Positions 27,031-34,048 of a stretch of 42,773 nt of DNA are shown one piece after another. Source of the DNA: a virus. The number at the start of each line of letters is the position of its first letter. The first letter of the stretch is position 1. A model generated the notes under the pieces. The model had not been told where the DNA came from. It was given only the letters and a program-made list of their open reading frames with translations, and made no database searches. The DNA lies in the IMG/VR virus record IMGVR_UViG_3300008262_000112, positions 1 through 42,773 of that record; one strand, written 5' to 3'. The position numbers and the translations under genes are program-made.

Positions 27031-27426
27031 TTAGATTGCTGTTAAACGAATTAATGTTTCTGTAGAGTCATCTTGTAAAGTCCACTTATAGCGATTACCG
27101 CTATAGTCAATAGCAATGCGACTTCTTAAATCTCTAATAAGAACTGTTGAAACTCCGCCACCTGATGGTGTTAGTATACCTACTAAAGCTGCATCACCGT
27201 TAGTTGCTGGAAGAATTGCATTTTTCAAATATACAGTACCTGTAGCAGTTGTGCCGTCGTCAGTGCTTACTTTATAACGGTTACTACCTGTTTGCTTAGT
27301 AATGTAACCTTCGTAAACTGTGCCGCCTAGTTTAAATCTAATAGGCAAGTTGTTGCCTGTAAATAAACCAGTACCTGTACCAGTACCTGTTGTACCAAAC
27401 CATCTTTTATTAATTGGACGTCCCAT
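27031..27426 (-). CDS. Small virion structural protein (131 aa), first gene of the fibre block
   Basis: It begins with a basic N-terminus (MGRPINKRWFG), then a Gly-Thr repeat (TGTGTGTG) and a beta-rich body (RFKLGGTVYEGYITKQTG, NRYKVSTDDGT, RSRIAIDYSGNRYKWTLQDD). A strong AAGGAGA ribosome-binding site lies behind a U-tract hairpin. As the promoter-proximal gene right after the capsid gene, a highly expressed structural protein is likely. No family was recognised. Confidence 0.6.
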   Translation of the reverse strand: MGRPINKRWFGTTGTGTGTGLFTGNNLPIRFKLGGTVYEGYITKQTGSNRYKVSTDDGTTATGTVYLKNAILPATNGDAALVGILTPSGGGVSTVLIRDLRSRIAIDYSGNRYKWTLQDDSTETLIRLTAI

Positions 27427-27443
27427 TTTGTTTTCTCCTTAAG

Positions 27444-27464
27444 AAAAACGGTGTTCTAGACCGT
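27444..27464 (-). promoter_or_regulatory. U-tract hairpin just before the ribosome-binding site of the 131-aa gene
   Basis: On the minus strand, ACGGT-CTAGAAC-ACCGT is followed directly by TTTTTC and then the TTAAGGAG ribosome-binding site. It has the form of a weak intrinsic terminator lying downstream of a promoter, as in an attenuator. The stem is only five base pairs, so it may be fortuitous. Confidence 0.3.
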
Positions 27465-27513
27465 ACGCGGTTGGATTTCCGCATAAAACTTACCCCGTGT
27501 AAGTCATACAAAC

Positions 27514-27521
27514 TATTTATC
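27514..27521 (-). promoter_or_regulatory. Putative T4-type late promoter (GATAAATA)
   Basis: Minus-strand GATAAATAG lies just downstream of the gene 23 terminator and about 87 bases before the 131-aa gene. It matches the T4 late box at seven of eight positions. It is the natural start for fibre-block transcripts. Confidence 0.5.
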
Positions 27522-27531
27522 AGATCAAGAG

Positions 27532-27553
27532 AAAGGACTCCGAAGAGTCCTTT
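27532..27553 (-). terminator. Hairpin terminator after gene 23 with a UUCG loop
   Basis: On the minus strand, AAAGGACTC-TTCG-GAGTCCTTT is a perfect nine-base-pair stem closed by the extra-stable C(UUCG)G tetraloop, then CTCTTG. UUCG-capped stems are a known form of T4 intergenic terminator. It lies 28 bases after the gene 23 stop, separating capsid from fibre transcription. Confidence 0.75.
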
Positions 27554-27581
27554 GTAATTAACGTACCTTACGGTATGTTGA

Positions 27582-28751
27582 TTAACTGAATACTGCGTTA
27601 GCAATAGTTACAGTACCTAGATAGTCAGCTGCATTACCTAGAGAAGAAGCAGTGTTGCTTAACTCTACATAACCATAACGTGTCATGAATGATACGACTG
27701 GTTCGAATGTTGCTGGATCTAGAACAACACCACTGCTCATCAATGGAATGTATGGGCAATAGAATGCTGCTGCATCGCTCTCGTTAGCACCTTTGTAACC
27801 AACTAGAACTGTGTCGTTGCCTGCATATGTGTTAACATAAATCTTCATAGCATTGTTCAATGTACCAACAAACTTGGTGTTTGTAGGTGCTTCGAATGTA
27901 CCTTCTGTTGTACGAGCAAATGCGCTTGTAGTAGCAGATTGTAGGATTGTCAATGCTGTTGGGCTTACAACTGCCCAGTTACCTGCGCCACGACGTGTAC
28001 GCTGGGCGATTGTGTTAGCAACACGGTTGATCATAACTGCTAAAGCAGCATGCTCATCACCAACGAAAGTAGCAGTACCAGAAACAGCAGCTTGATCGTA
28101 GGCTTGTAAGTTTTGCGTACCAGCTAGTGTTGTTAAAGATGCAATGATCTCTTGATCAATCTCAGCTGTGATCTCTTGTGCAAGAGCAGCCATGATTTCT
28201 GCTTCGATGTCAATACCTTGTTGGGCTTGTGCATCTTGTGCAGATTCGAATGTCCAGCGAGCTGACAATTTACGTGTCTTAGCTTCAACTGTTTGTTTCA
28301 AGATCTGGATGCTTAGTCTGTTACCAGCAACACCTTCTAGACCGGCTGTGGCAGCTGCCTTACCAGTTGAAGTATTACCAGAATATGCTTCAGCAATCTT
28401 GAATGGGCTTAACGCCTCTTCACCAGCTGTGGCACCAGAAGCTCCACTACCTGCTGTGTCGCTATAGCGAACACGTAGAGTATGGATTTGACCGACTGGA
28501 CCAGTCATTGGTTGTACACCAACCAACTCGTTAGCGATAACGGTTGGCATTACACGTCTGATGACGGGTAGAATAACTCTGTTTAGAGTTGCGACGTTTC
28601 CGGCAGAAGTAGCACCACCTGTTGCACTTTCAGCTAGATACTTACGAGTATTTTCTAGCGTAGTTGCCATTACAGATTTCTTTGTGCCTTGAAGGCCTTC
28701 TAAAAGAGCTTCTTTAGTCTCTGCCCAACGGCCTGTTAGTAGTTCTGACAT
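27582..28751 (-). CDS. gp23: Major capsid protein gp23
   Basis: The HK97-fold shell protein of T4-like heads. The segment RVMPTVIANELVGVQPMTGPVGQIHTLRVRYSD (residues about 65-97) is the T4 gp23 signature region. WTFESAQDAQA, the EIDQEIIASL helix and the FYCPYIPLMSSGVVLDPATFEPVVSFMTRYG block near the C-terminus also match. At 389 aa it is much shorter than T4 gp23 (521 aa). A Leu39-Ala-Glu41 site before SATGG fits the (L/I)-x-E rule of the gp21 maturation protease, which would leave a mature protein of about 348 aa. A strong AGGAGA ribosome-binding site is present. The gene is last in the head operon and is followed by a terminator. Confidence 0.95.
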   Translation of the reverse strand: MSELLTGRWAETKEALLEGLQGTKKSVMATTLENTRKYLAESATGGATSAGNVATLNRVILPVIRRVMPTVIANELVGVQPMTGPVGQIHTLRVRYSDTAGSGASGATAGEEALSPFKIAEAYSGNTSTGKAAATAGLEGVAGNRLSIQILKQTVEAKTRKLSARWTFESAQDAQAQQGIDIEAEIMAALAQEITAEIDQEIIASLTTLAGTQNLQAYDQAAVSGTATFVGDEHAALAVMINRVANTIAQRTRRGAGNWAVVSPTALTILQSATTSAFARTTEGTFEAPTNTKFVGTLNNAMKIYVNTYAGNDTVLVGYKGANESDAAAFYCPYIPLMSSGVVLDPATFEPVVSFMTRYGYVELSNTASSLGNAADYLGTVTIANAVFS

Positions 28752-28765
28752 TTATTTTCTCCTAA

Positions 28766-29863
28766 TTAATGTTTAATTCCAGCTAGACGACGCATATCAA
28801 AAATATTACTGTCGTGATTGCTGCTACTGACGCTGTGGGGTTCTTTGTTGCCTGTTACTTCTTTTGCCTCGACTAATGCCTGTTTTTTCTTTTGTGGAGC
28901 TTCGCCAGCAATTACGGCTGGTAGGTACTTGTCAAAACTACTACGTAGCTTTGTTGTGTGTACACTTTCAAGCAACTCACTCATAATAGCTTTTTGGCCG
29001 TTAGCCAAAGGTCCTACTAATTCGTTCATAATTGCTTGACGTTGCTTGCTCTCCATTAGAGCTTTTATTTCTGCTTCTTTGCTTTCTGAGATTAAACGAG
29101 CTTCTGCTACAGCGTTTTTAGCTTGGGCTAGTTCTAATTCTTTCAGGTCTATGACTTTGAGCAATTTGGCTGATTCTGATTTCTCACTAAGATAACTGTT
29201 TTGATATTCGCTAGCATATGCTTCGAACAACTTACGACCAAAGTCGTTTCTACGAGCTGCTTCAATGTCTTCTTTAAGCTGACCAATCTCTTTGGTAAGA
29301 GTCTTTTCAACTGTATTCTCGACTAGTGTAGCTGCACGTTTGACAAATTGTTCTTTCATGCTTGCCAAAGCCTGACGGCCTTCTCGAACTAGTTTTACCT
29401 TAGTTTCTGCAAGATCTTTCTTGTCTGTATGGAATTCTGCAATTTCATGAGCTAGGGCTTCTACTACGAACTTCTCAAGTGTGTGAAACTTAGAAGCCAT
29501 TTGTACTTGATCTTCGTGTAATTCTTTAACTTCAGCAGCTAGTTGTCGTGTAACAAATTCCTTCATTACGCTGGCAGTTTTTTTACCTTCTACCACAACT
29601 CTAGCTTTTGCTTCTGCTAGTTGATTACGATCTTCTACAAATTGAGCAATTTCCTCTTTTAATTGATCGCTTAACATGCGATCAATTGCTTCAACCATGA
29701 CTTGTTTGTCATGCTCGTAGCGTTGAGCAAATTCTTCACGTAACTGTTGAGTAACTTGTGTACGAGCCTCGGTTAAACGAGTCTCCCAAGCTGCCTCAAT
29801 ATCAGCCTTAATCTCTTCAGAAATCACGTTATTTTCAAACAGATTCTTTAATGCGTCCAACAT
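28766..29863 (-). CDS. gp22: Prohead core scaffolding protein gp22
   Basis: A 365-aa protein, almost entirely charged helix and coiled coil (repeated EFVTRQLAAEVKELHEDQ and QFVKRAATLVENTVEK type units), in the T4 position between genes 21 and 23. Scaffold proteins of this family fill the prohead and are degraded by gp21. A candidate (I/L)-x-E cleavage site, Ile-Ser-Glu in NNVISEEIK, lies near the N-terminus. The C-terminus is basic (RRLAGIKH), as expected for contact with the shell. Ribosome-binding site GAGGAG. Length and position fit the family well. Confidence 0.9.
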   Translation of the reverse strand: MLDALKNLFENNVISEEIKADIEAAWETRLTEARTQVTQQLREEFAQRYEHDKQVMVEAIDRMLSDQLKEEIAQFVEDRNQLAEAKARVVVEGKKTASVMKEFVTRQLAAEVKELHEDQVQMASKFHTLEKFVVEALAHEIAEFHTDKKDLAETKVKLVREGRQALASMKEQFVKRAATLVENTVEKTLTKEIGQLKEDIEAARRNDFGRKLFEAYASEYQNSYLSEKSESAKLLKVIDLKELELAQAKNAVAEARLISESKEAEIKALMESKQRQAIMNELVGPLANGQKAIMSELLESVHTTKLRSSFDKYLPAVIAGEAPQKKKQALVEAKEVTGNKEPHSVSSSNHDSNIFDMRRLAGIKH

Positions 29864-29878
29864 GTGATTCTCCTCTTG

Positions 29879-30511
29879 TTATCGGAGCTTGCTTATTATG
29901 CCTAATAAGCTCTCTTTGAGATATTTTTGTGCTTTCGGGTCACCTTTAACCTCTTGCGCTATGCGTAAGGCACTATAACCACCACGACTGTTCATCAGGT
30001 GTTCATAGATTGGTGTAGGATATGCTCCTGGGGCACTGGGTTGAGCTACCACATCTACTGTGATAATCTCAAAATCGGATACTTCACCGGAACCGTTATC
30101 GCTAACGTTCCCGGATCCGCGACTTGATACTCCTAACTTCACTCCACTTTCTAACATAGTTTTCACTAGTTGTCCCATAGGTGTTGGTAGGATTTTTAAT
30201 TTTCCATAACCGTCACTGCCTTCCATCCACATTTTTGTTACCATGTGGCAGACGCGGTCAAGGTTAATTCTTAGATCGTCCGGATGATCAACTTCGCCTA
30301 AAACTGAATATCCACCTTCGATTTGATCGTTCAGGGTTTTGACAGCCCTGGCGATTTCTTTCGCAGGATAAACACGCTGATTCTGATTCCGCTTGTCACC
30401 TTGGATGAAAATACCTGTCATATACAAGTTCTTTCCATCCTGACCGTCGGATTCAACGACCACTCTCGCTTGGTCGAAACTCAGGTTCTCACGAAGATAA
30501 TTCATCGTCAT
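29879..30511 (-). CDS. gp21: Prohead maturation protease gp21
   Basis: A 210-aa serine protease of the T4 gp21 family (herpesvirus-assemblin-like fold), which cleaves prohead proteins at (L/I)-x-E sites. Visible motifs are GEVDHPDDLRI with the likely catalytic His76, and KLGVSSRGSGN with the nucleophile at Ser129 or Ser130. A following DFEIITVDVVAQPSAPGA strand and loop probably supplies the acid. The listed ATG lies four bases after the upstream stop; a second ATG two codons in (MNYLREN) is an equally possible start. It sits in the T4 order, directly before gp22. Confidence 0.92.
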   Translation of the reverse strand: MTMNYLRENLSFDQARVVVESDGQDGKNLYMTGIFIQGDKRNQNQRVYPAKEIARAVKTLNDQIEGGYSVLGEVDHPDDLRINLDRVCHMVTKMWMEGSDGYGKLKILPTPMGQLVKTMLESGVKLGVSSRGSGNVSDNGSGEVSDFEIITVDVVAQPSAPGAYPTPIYEHLMNSRGGYSALRIAQEVKGDPKAQKYLKESLLGIISKLR

Positions 30512-30515
30512 CTAC

Positions 30516-31391
30516 TTACTTTGCTCTTTTAGGAGCGCCATTTAACGGGCTATCAGCACTTCTGTCGCCATTGTCGCCAGTTGCTTTTTTCTCAGCGCCG
30601 TGTCCAGGTTCTTTCTTTTTAAACGCTGTCTTACCTGCGTTACCGCCTGGGACATTAACGTTACCAAAGTTTTCTTCTTTAGTTGATGGATTTAACAAAC
30701 CGCCTTTTGTGCCGCCTGTTGTGCTTTCTCCACCTTTTACGATATTAGCAGTTGTACCGCCCATATTGTTTGATTTTGCCATTACTGACTTGGTGTTTGC
30801 ACCGTTGTCGCCATGTTTTGGATTGCCAACTTTTTCTACGTATTCACGCATGAAAGCATCTTCTGGCATTTTATCCATGTCGTCATCACCCATGTCCATG
30901 TCGCCCATGTCGTCACCGCCCATGTCGCCCATGTCATCGCCGCCCATGTCATCACCCATTAGTGCTTCAAATTCGGCTTTTAATTCGTCAAGTGCGTCTT
31001 CTAGGTCAACTACACGATCTTCTAGATCTTCTTCGCCGCCCATGTCTTCTTCGTCGCCTTCGTCGCCAGCTTCGAGGTCGTCAATCATGTCGTCACCGGC
31101 GTCGCCACCGATATCACCATTTTCGTCGCCCATTTCATCATCGGCTTCGGCAAAGCCAAAACTTTCTTCCATTTCCTCGTCGGTGCCTTCGTCGAGTTCT
31201 TTGTCATCTTCTTCTTCGTCGTCTTCGTCTTTTGTTTTTTCTTCTAAGTCTTGGAAGTCTTCAGCTAAGATGTTTTCGTAGATTTCGCGAGATTTTTCAA
31301 CTACTAGTTGATGGAAAAGCTCTTTGGCTTTGTCACTTTCATCATTAATAAGATGCTCGAGCATCTGCTCGAATTTATTTCGATCAGTCAT
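30516..31391 (-). CDS. Very acidic prohead-core-like protein (T4 gene 67/68 position)
   Basis: A 291-aa protein. The N-terminal 45 residues (FEQMLEHLINDESDKAKELFHQ and following) form a helix seen in small prohead core proteins of marine T4-like phages. The middle (about 50-180) is extremely acidic, with runs of Asp and Glu and a Met-Gly-Asp repeat (GDDMGGDDMGDMGGDDMGDM). The last 80 residues are basic and low in complexity. It lies between the portal region and gp21, where T4 has core genes 67 and 68, so a role in the prohead core is likely. A strong AGGAGA ribosome-binding site and its own late promoter point to high expression. Confidence 0.65.
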   Translation of the reverse strand: MTDRNKFEQMLEHLINDESDKAKELFHQLVVEKSREIYENILAEDFQDLEEKTKDEDDEEEDDKELDEGTDEEMEESFGFAEADDEMGDENGDIGGDAGDDMIDDLEAGDEGDEEDMGGEEDLEDRVVDLEDALDELKAEFEALMGDDMGGDDMGDMGGDDMGDMDMGDDDMDKMPEDAFMREYVEKVGNPKHGDNGANTKSVMAKSNNMGGTTANIVKGGESTTGGTKGGLLNPSTKEENFGNVNVPGGNAGKTAFKKKEPGHGAEKKATGDNGDRSADSPLNGAPKRAK

Positions 31392-31425
31392 TTGTTTTCT
31401 CCTATAGGTTGCAAGGCTGTCAATA

Positions 31426-31433
31426 TATTTACA
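31426..31433 (-). promoter_or_regulatory. Putative T4-type late promoter (TGTAAATA)
   Basis: Minus-strand TGTAAATATATTG lies 35 bases upstream of the acidic core gene, matching the T4 late box at seven of eight positions. It would give a short leader ending in a strong ribosome-binding site, and would let genes 21-23 be transcribed apart from gene 20. Confidence 0.5.
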
Positions 31434-31458
31434 CTTAATTGTAATAATAGGGGCGAAA

Positions 31459-31486
31459 TGGCCTAATTTTAACGTATTTTAGGCCA
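31459..31486 (-). terminator. Possible terminator hairpin overlapping the stop of the 195-aa gene
   Basis: Minus-strand TGGCCTAA ... TTAGGCCA is a perfect eight-base-pair stem with a 12-base loop containing the stop codon, followed by TTTCG. The U-tract is short, so termination may be partial. It lies just upstream of the late promoter for the acidic core gene, which fits a boundary between transcripts. Confidence 0.4.
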
Positions 31487-32056
31487 CGATGGTAATAATT
31501 TAGTTAGATGTTGATAACTTATATGTCTGAAGTTAGGATAATCCCATTCAGGATCAAAATAATTTTCTTCTAAAACTACTCGGTAGTATTTAATATTTCT
31601 ATTATTTTTTATAACTTGATCTGTTTGTCTGCGCCAGTTACCAAAATAAGTAGCAGGATCTGTAGACTTTTTATAGTTAGGGGTATCGGCATAGACATTG
31701 TTTACTAGTCCTTGTTGACCAACATAATCAAAACCTAAAATAAAAATTTCGTTAGGCCCTGCTTTGCTAGCCATGTCCAATGCTGTTGGGCCTGAACTCC
31801 ATCCTAGACTAGGTTGAAAATATTTAAATCCCTGAAAGGGTTTATATTTAGAGTTAGGGTTAGTCCACACTTCATGTGTCTTTTGCCATCCTGTTTTTTC
31901 AATTTCAACTATCATTTTTGGATCTACGGCCACTAGATAATCTGGTTCAAACTCTCTATATAGAGCATTACAACCGTATATTTTTCCAAATGGATGAAGT
32001 TGACTTGGGTGTATATTGAGGCGACTGTTGCCGTTTCCTAGTACAAAACTACGCAT
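31469..32056 (-). CDS. Conserved phage protein, Rossmann-like (DUF115/Maf-like resemblance)
   Basis: A 195-aa protein. It begins FVLGNGNSRLNI, a nucleotide-binding-like strand-loop, followed by IYGCNALYREFEPDYLVAVD and a later NEIFILGFDYVG strand. This layout resembles DUF115/Maf-type proteins, some of which relate to glycan or sialic-acid transfer. That link is by eye and uncertain. T4 has no counterpart between genes 20 and 21, so this is an accessory gene inside the head operon. Ribosome-binding site AAGGA. Virion or enzyme, the role is unknown. Confidence 0.5.
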   Translation of the reverse strand: MRSFVLGNGNSRLNIHPSQLHPFGKIYGCNALYREFEPDYLVAVDPKMIVEIEKTGWQKTHEVWTNPNSKYKPFQGFKYFQPSLGWSSGPTALDMASKAGPNEIFILGFDYVGQQGLVNNVYADTPNYKKSTDPATYFGNWRRQTDQVIKNNRNIKYYRVVLEENYFDPEWDYPNFRHISYQHLTKLLPSWPKIR

Positions 32057-32078
32057 AAATTATCCTTTGCTGAATAAT

Positions 32079-32318
32079 TTATGCCGCAGGGGCCGCTGGT
32101 GCCTTGTACATTGATTGCACAAATTCTAAATCTTTTTCTTGTTCTAGAATGTGCTGTTCGCTAGCTTTACGTAGCTCATTAATTTGACGTAAAGTTAATC
32201 TTGTCTTGCGAGTGTCGTCTCTTTTTAGGCTTGTACTATCGCGAGATGGGTCATATCTCATGTCAGTTGCCATGGACTTCATATCTTTATCAGCGTAAAA
32301 TAACTCTCTCAAAATCAT
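32079..32318 (-). CDS. Small conserved head-module protein (T4 gene 67 position)
   Basis: A 79-aa charged helical protein, with RYDPSRDSTSLKRDDTRKTR and LTLRQINELRKASEQHILEQ, then an Ala-Pro tail (APAAPAA). It lies nine bases downstream of the portal gene, the place of prohead core gene 67 in T4. Small proteins with this D-T-R-K-T-R-L-T-L text are common after gene 20 in T4-like marine phages. A role in prohead assembly is inferred from position only. Confidence 0.6.
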   Translation of the reverse strand: MILRELFYADKDMKSMATDMRYDPSRDSTSLKRDDTRKTRLTLRQINELRKASEQHILEQEKDLEFVQSMYKAPAAPAA

Positions 32319-32326
32319 AATAATAT

Positions 32327-34045
32327 TTATGCTGCGGCAGGAGTTGTTGCAGCAGCCGGTGCTGGAGCAACAGGAGTAGCACCTAGTTCAGCACCGCCTA
32401 CTTCTGGAGGAGCTTCGTCGTCAGCTAGTGCGCCCATATCTGCTTCAATACCAGCTTGACTAATGCCTGCGCCTCGCATTTCTCCGCTAGCATCTGTAGG
32501 TATAGTGTCAGCTTTGCCATTTTCTTCTGACCACATGCGTTCGTTTTCTGCAATTTCTTCATCAGTAAGTCCAAGATATCGTTTAAGTGCAAAACGCTTT
32601 GACATGTATGGCTGTTGAACAATTTGAGCAAACGTACTAATTCTTGCGCCATCTACTTCACTTTGTCTATAACTTGCAAAGTTTAATGGAGGTTGTAGTT
32701 GTACTTCAAATAAGCTAGAATCAATATTCACACCACGATCGTGCAAATACATTTTAAATTCTTGATCAAACGCATCTTGTAACAAACTCTGTAGACGTTC
32801 ACAGTATTTGTTAAAACGCAGTTCTTGAATATATGCTGTGCCAACTCGCCCGTCGTTATACTGCGCTTGGCTGTCATCTGCACCTGTAGGCAGATAGCTT
32901 GAAGGAATTCTTAAACCGCGGAATAATTTGTTTGTAAAGTATTTTAAGTCGTCAATCTCACCAAGATTCGTCCCTCCAGGTAGAGTTTCGACTTTACTTC
33001 CTCGTCCCTCAGCAGTTTGTGGGAAGAAGTAATCTTCATTGATAGATAACGGATTGTAAGCTGAATCAATAACGTTAGTACCACCGCCGGTGCTACTTGG
33101 AATTCTTCTTTGATGTATTTCATTTTTAACACGCTCAACAAAACTCATAGCCAAGTGACTTGGCATGTTACCTACGTCAACATAGAACACACGTCGTTCT
33201 GGCGCACGTTGTACACGATAGATAATAATAGCATCTTCGAGCAGTTCTTTTTGTTTATAAACTTTAAAAATGCTTTCTAACAAACTGTTACCAAACGGGT
33301 AGTTGTTGTCAAGACCTTCTGATAAACTTAGATGAATAACATGTTTGGCATCAATTGCAACTTCGTTCATGTTGTTTTGAAAACGTGTACCAGGACTCAT
33401 AGGGTAAGCACTAGATTGTCCTTGTGCGGCAGCACCACCTGCTACATAGGCAGTACCGCGATTGTTTGTATTTGTTTGATTAGGATTAATTGTAGTGACA
33501 ACTAGATCTTGAAAATTAGGATTTAGATCACGAATAATATATTGTTCAGGTTTCTTACCGTCGCTTTCGTTGACAATAATTTTTGTAATCTTACCTGGAT
33601 CAACGTGGAACCATTTTTTAGTTTCAGGATCACGTACAAAGAATCCATCACCATATTTGAATATGTTACGTACAATACGGAAGATTCTAGTATTAAAACT
33701 CTGTAGCTTTGACCATTGTTGGAGATATTCTCTTAGAATTGCAATTTCACTACTGGTAGCTTTGCTTTTAAAAAACAAATGAAAGGGTGTACGATTTTCT
33801 TCGTTAGGCTGGCTGCAAAATTCCGCAAGTATGTCTAAGGCAGCATTGACTTCACTGTCCATATCCATTGTATCATATTGCAAATAACGTTGAACACGAT
33901 TAGGTGCACCAGTATACACATCGGGCAAGTAACTTGAATAATTTGCTCTAGCGGGTCCAGGGCGTGAAGAGCCGTTGCCTATTGGGCTATATGTGCCAGG
34001 TTGACTATCAACAGATACTGGCGTAAAATACTTTTTCCAACTCAT
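32327..34045 (-). CDS. gp20: Portal vertex protein gp20
   Basis: A 572-aa protein of the T4 portal family, which forms the dodecameric ring through which DNA enters and leaves the head. Recognisable segments are the YDTMDMDSEVNAALDILAEF helix, RNIFKYGDGFFVRDP, the DAIIIYRVQRAPERRVFYVD core, GRGSKVETLPGGTNLGEIDD and FRGLRIPSSYLP. The last 50 residues are an Ala-Pro-rich tail. Length is close to T4 gp20 (524 aa). It starts three bases after the stop of the upstream 843-aa gene, so the two are co-transcribed. Confidence 0.95.
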   Translation of the reverse strand: MSWKKYFTPVSVDSQPGTYSPIGNGSSRPGPARANYSSYLPDVYTGAPNRVQRYLQYDTMDMDSEVNAALDILAEFCSQPNEENRTPFHLFFKSKATSSEIAILREYLQQWSKLQSFNTRIFRIVRNIFKYGDGFFVRDPETKKWFHVDPGKITKIIVNESDGKKPEQYIIRDLNPNFQDLVVTTINPNQTNTNNRGTAYVAGGAAAQGQSSAYPMSPGTRFQNNMNEVAIDAKHVIHLSLSEGLDNNYPFGNSLLESIFKVYKQKELLEDAIIIYRVQRAPERRVFYVDVGNMPSHLAMSFVERVKNEIHQRRIPSSTGGGTNVIDSAYNPLSINEDYFFPQTAEGRGSKVETLPGGTNLGEIDDLKYFTNKLFRGLRIPSSYLPTGADDSQAQYNDGRVGTAYIQELRFNKYCERLQSLLQDAFDQEFKMYLHDRGVNIDSSLFEVQLQPPLNFASYRQSEVDGARISTFAQIVQQPYMSKRFALKRYLGLTDEEIAENERMWSEENGKADTIPTDASGEMRGAGISQAGIEADMGALADDEAPPEVGGAELGATPVAPAPAAATTPAAA

Positions 34046-34048
34046 CGA

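Noticed and set aside
27410-27604. 64-codon minus-strand frame between gene 23 and the 131-aa gene
   Set aside because: It starts with TTG inside gene 23, runs through the terminator and promoter, and its protein has no recognisable pattern.
30571-31281. 236-codon plus-strand frame, Ser/Pro-rich
   Set aside because: It is the antisense of the acidic core gene; its Ser-rich text comes from reversed Asp/Glu codons.
32324-32331. CATAAATA box before the 79-aa gene
   Set aside because: It lies only five bases from the ATG and overlaps the portal stop codon; an AT-rich coincidence is more likely than a promoter.
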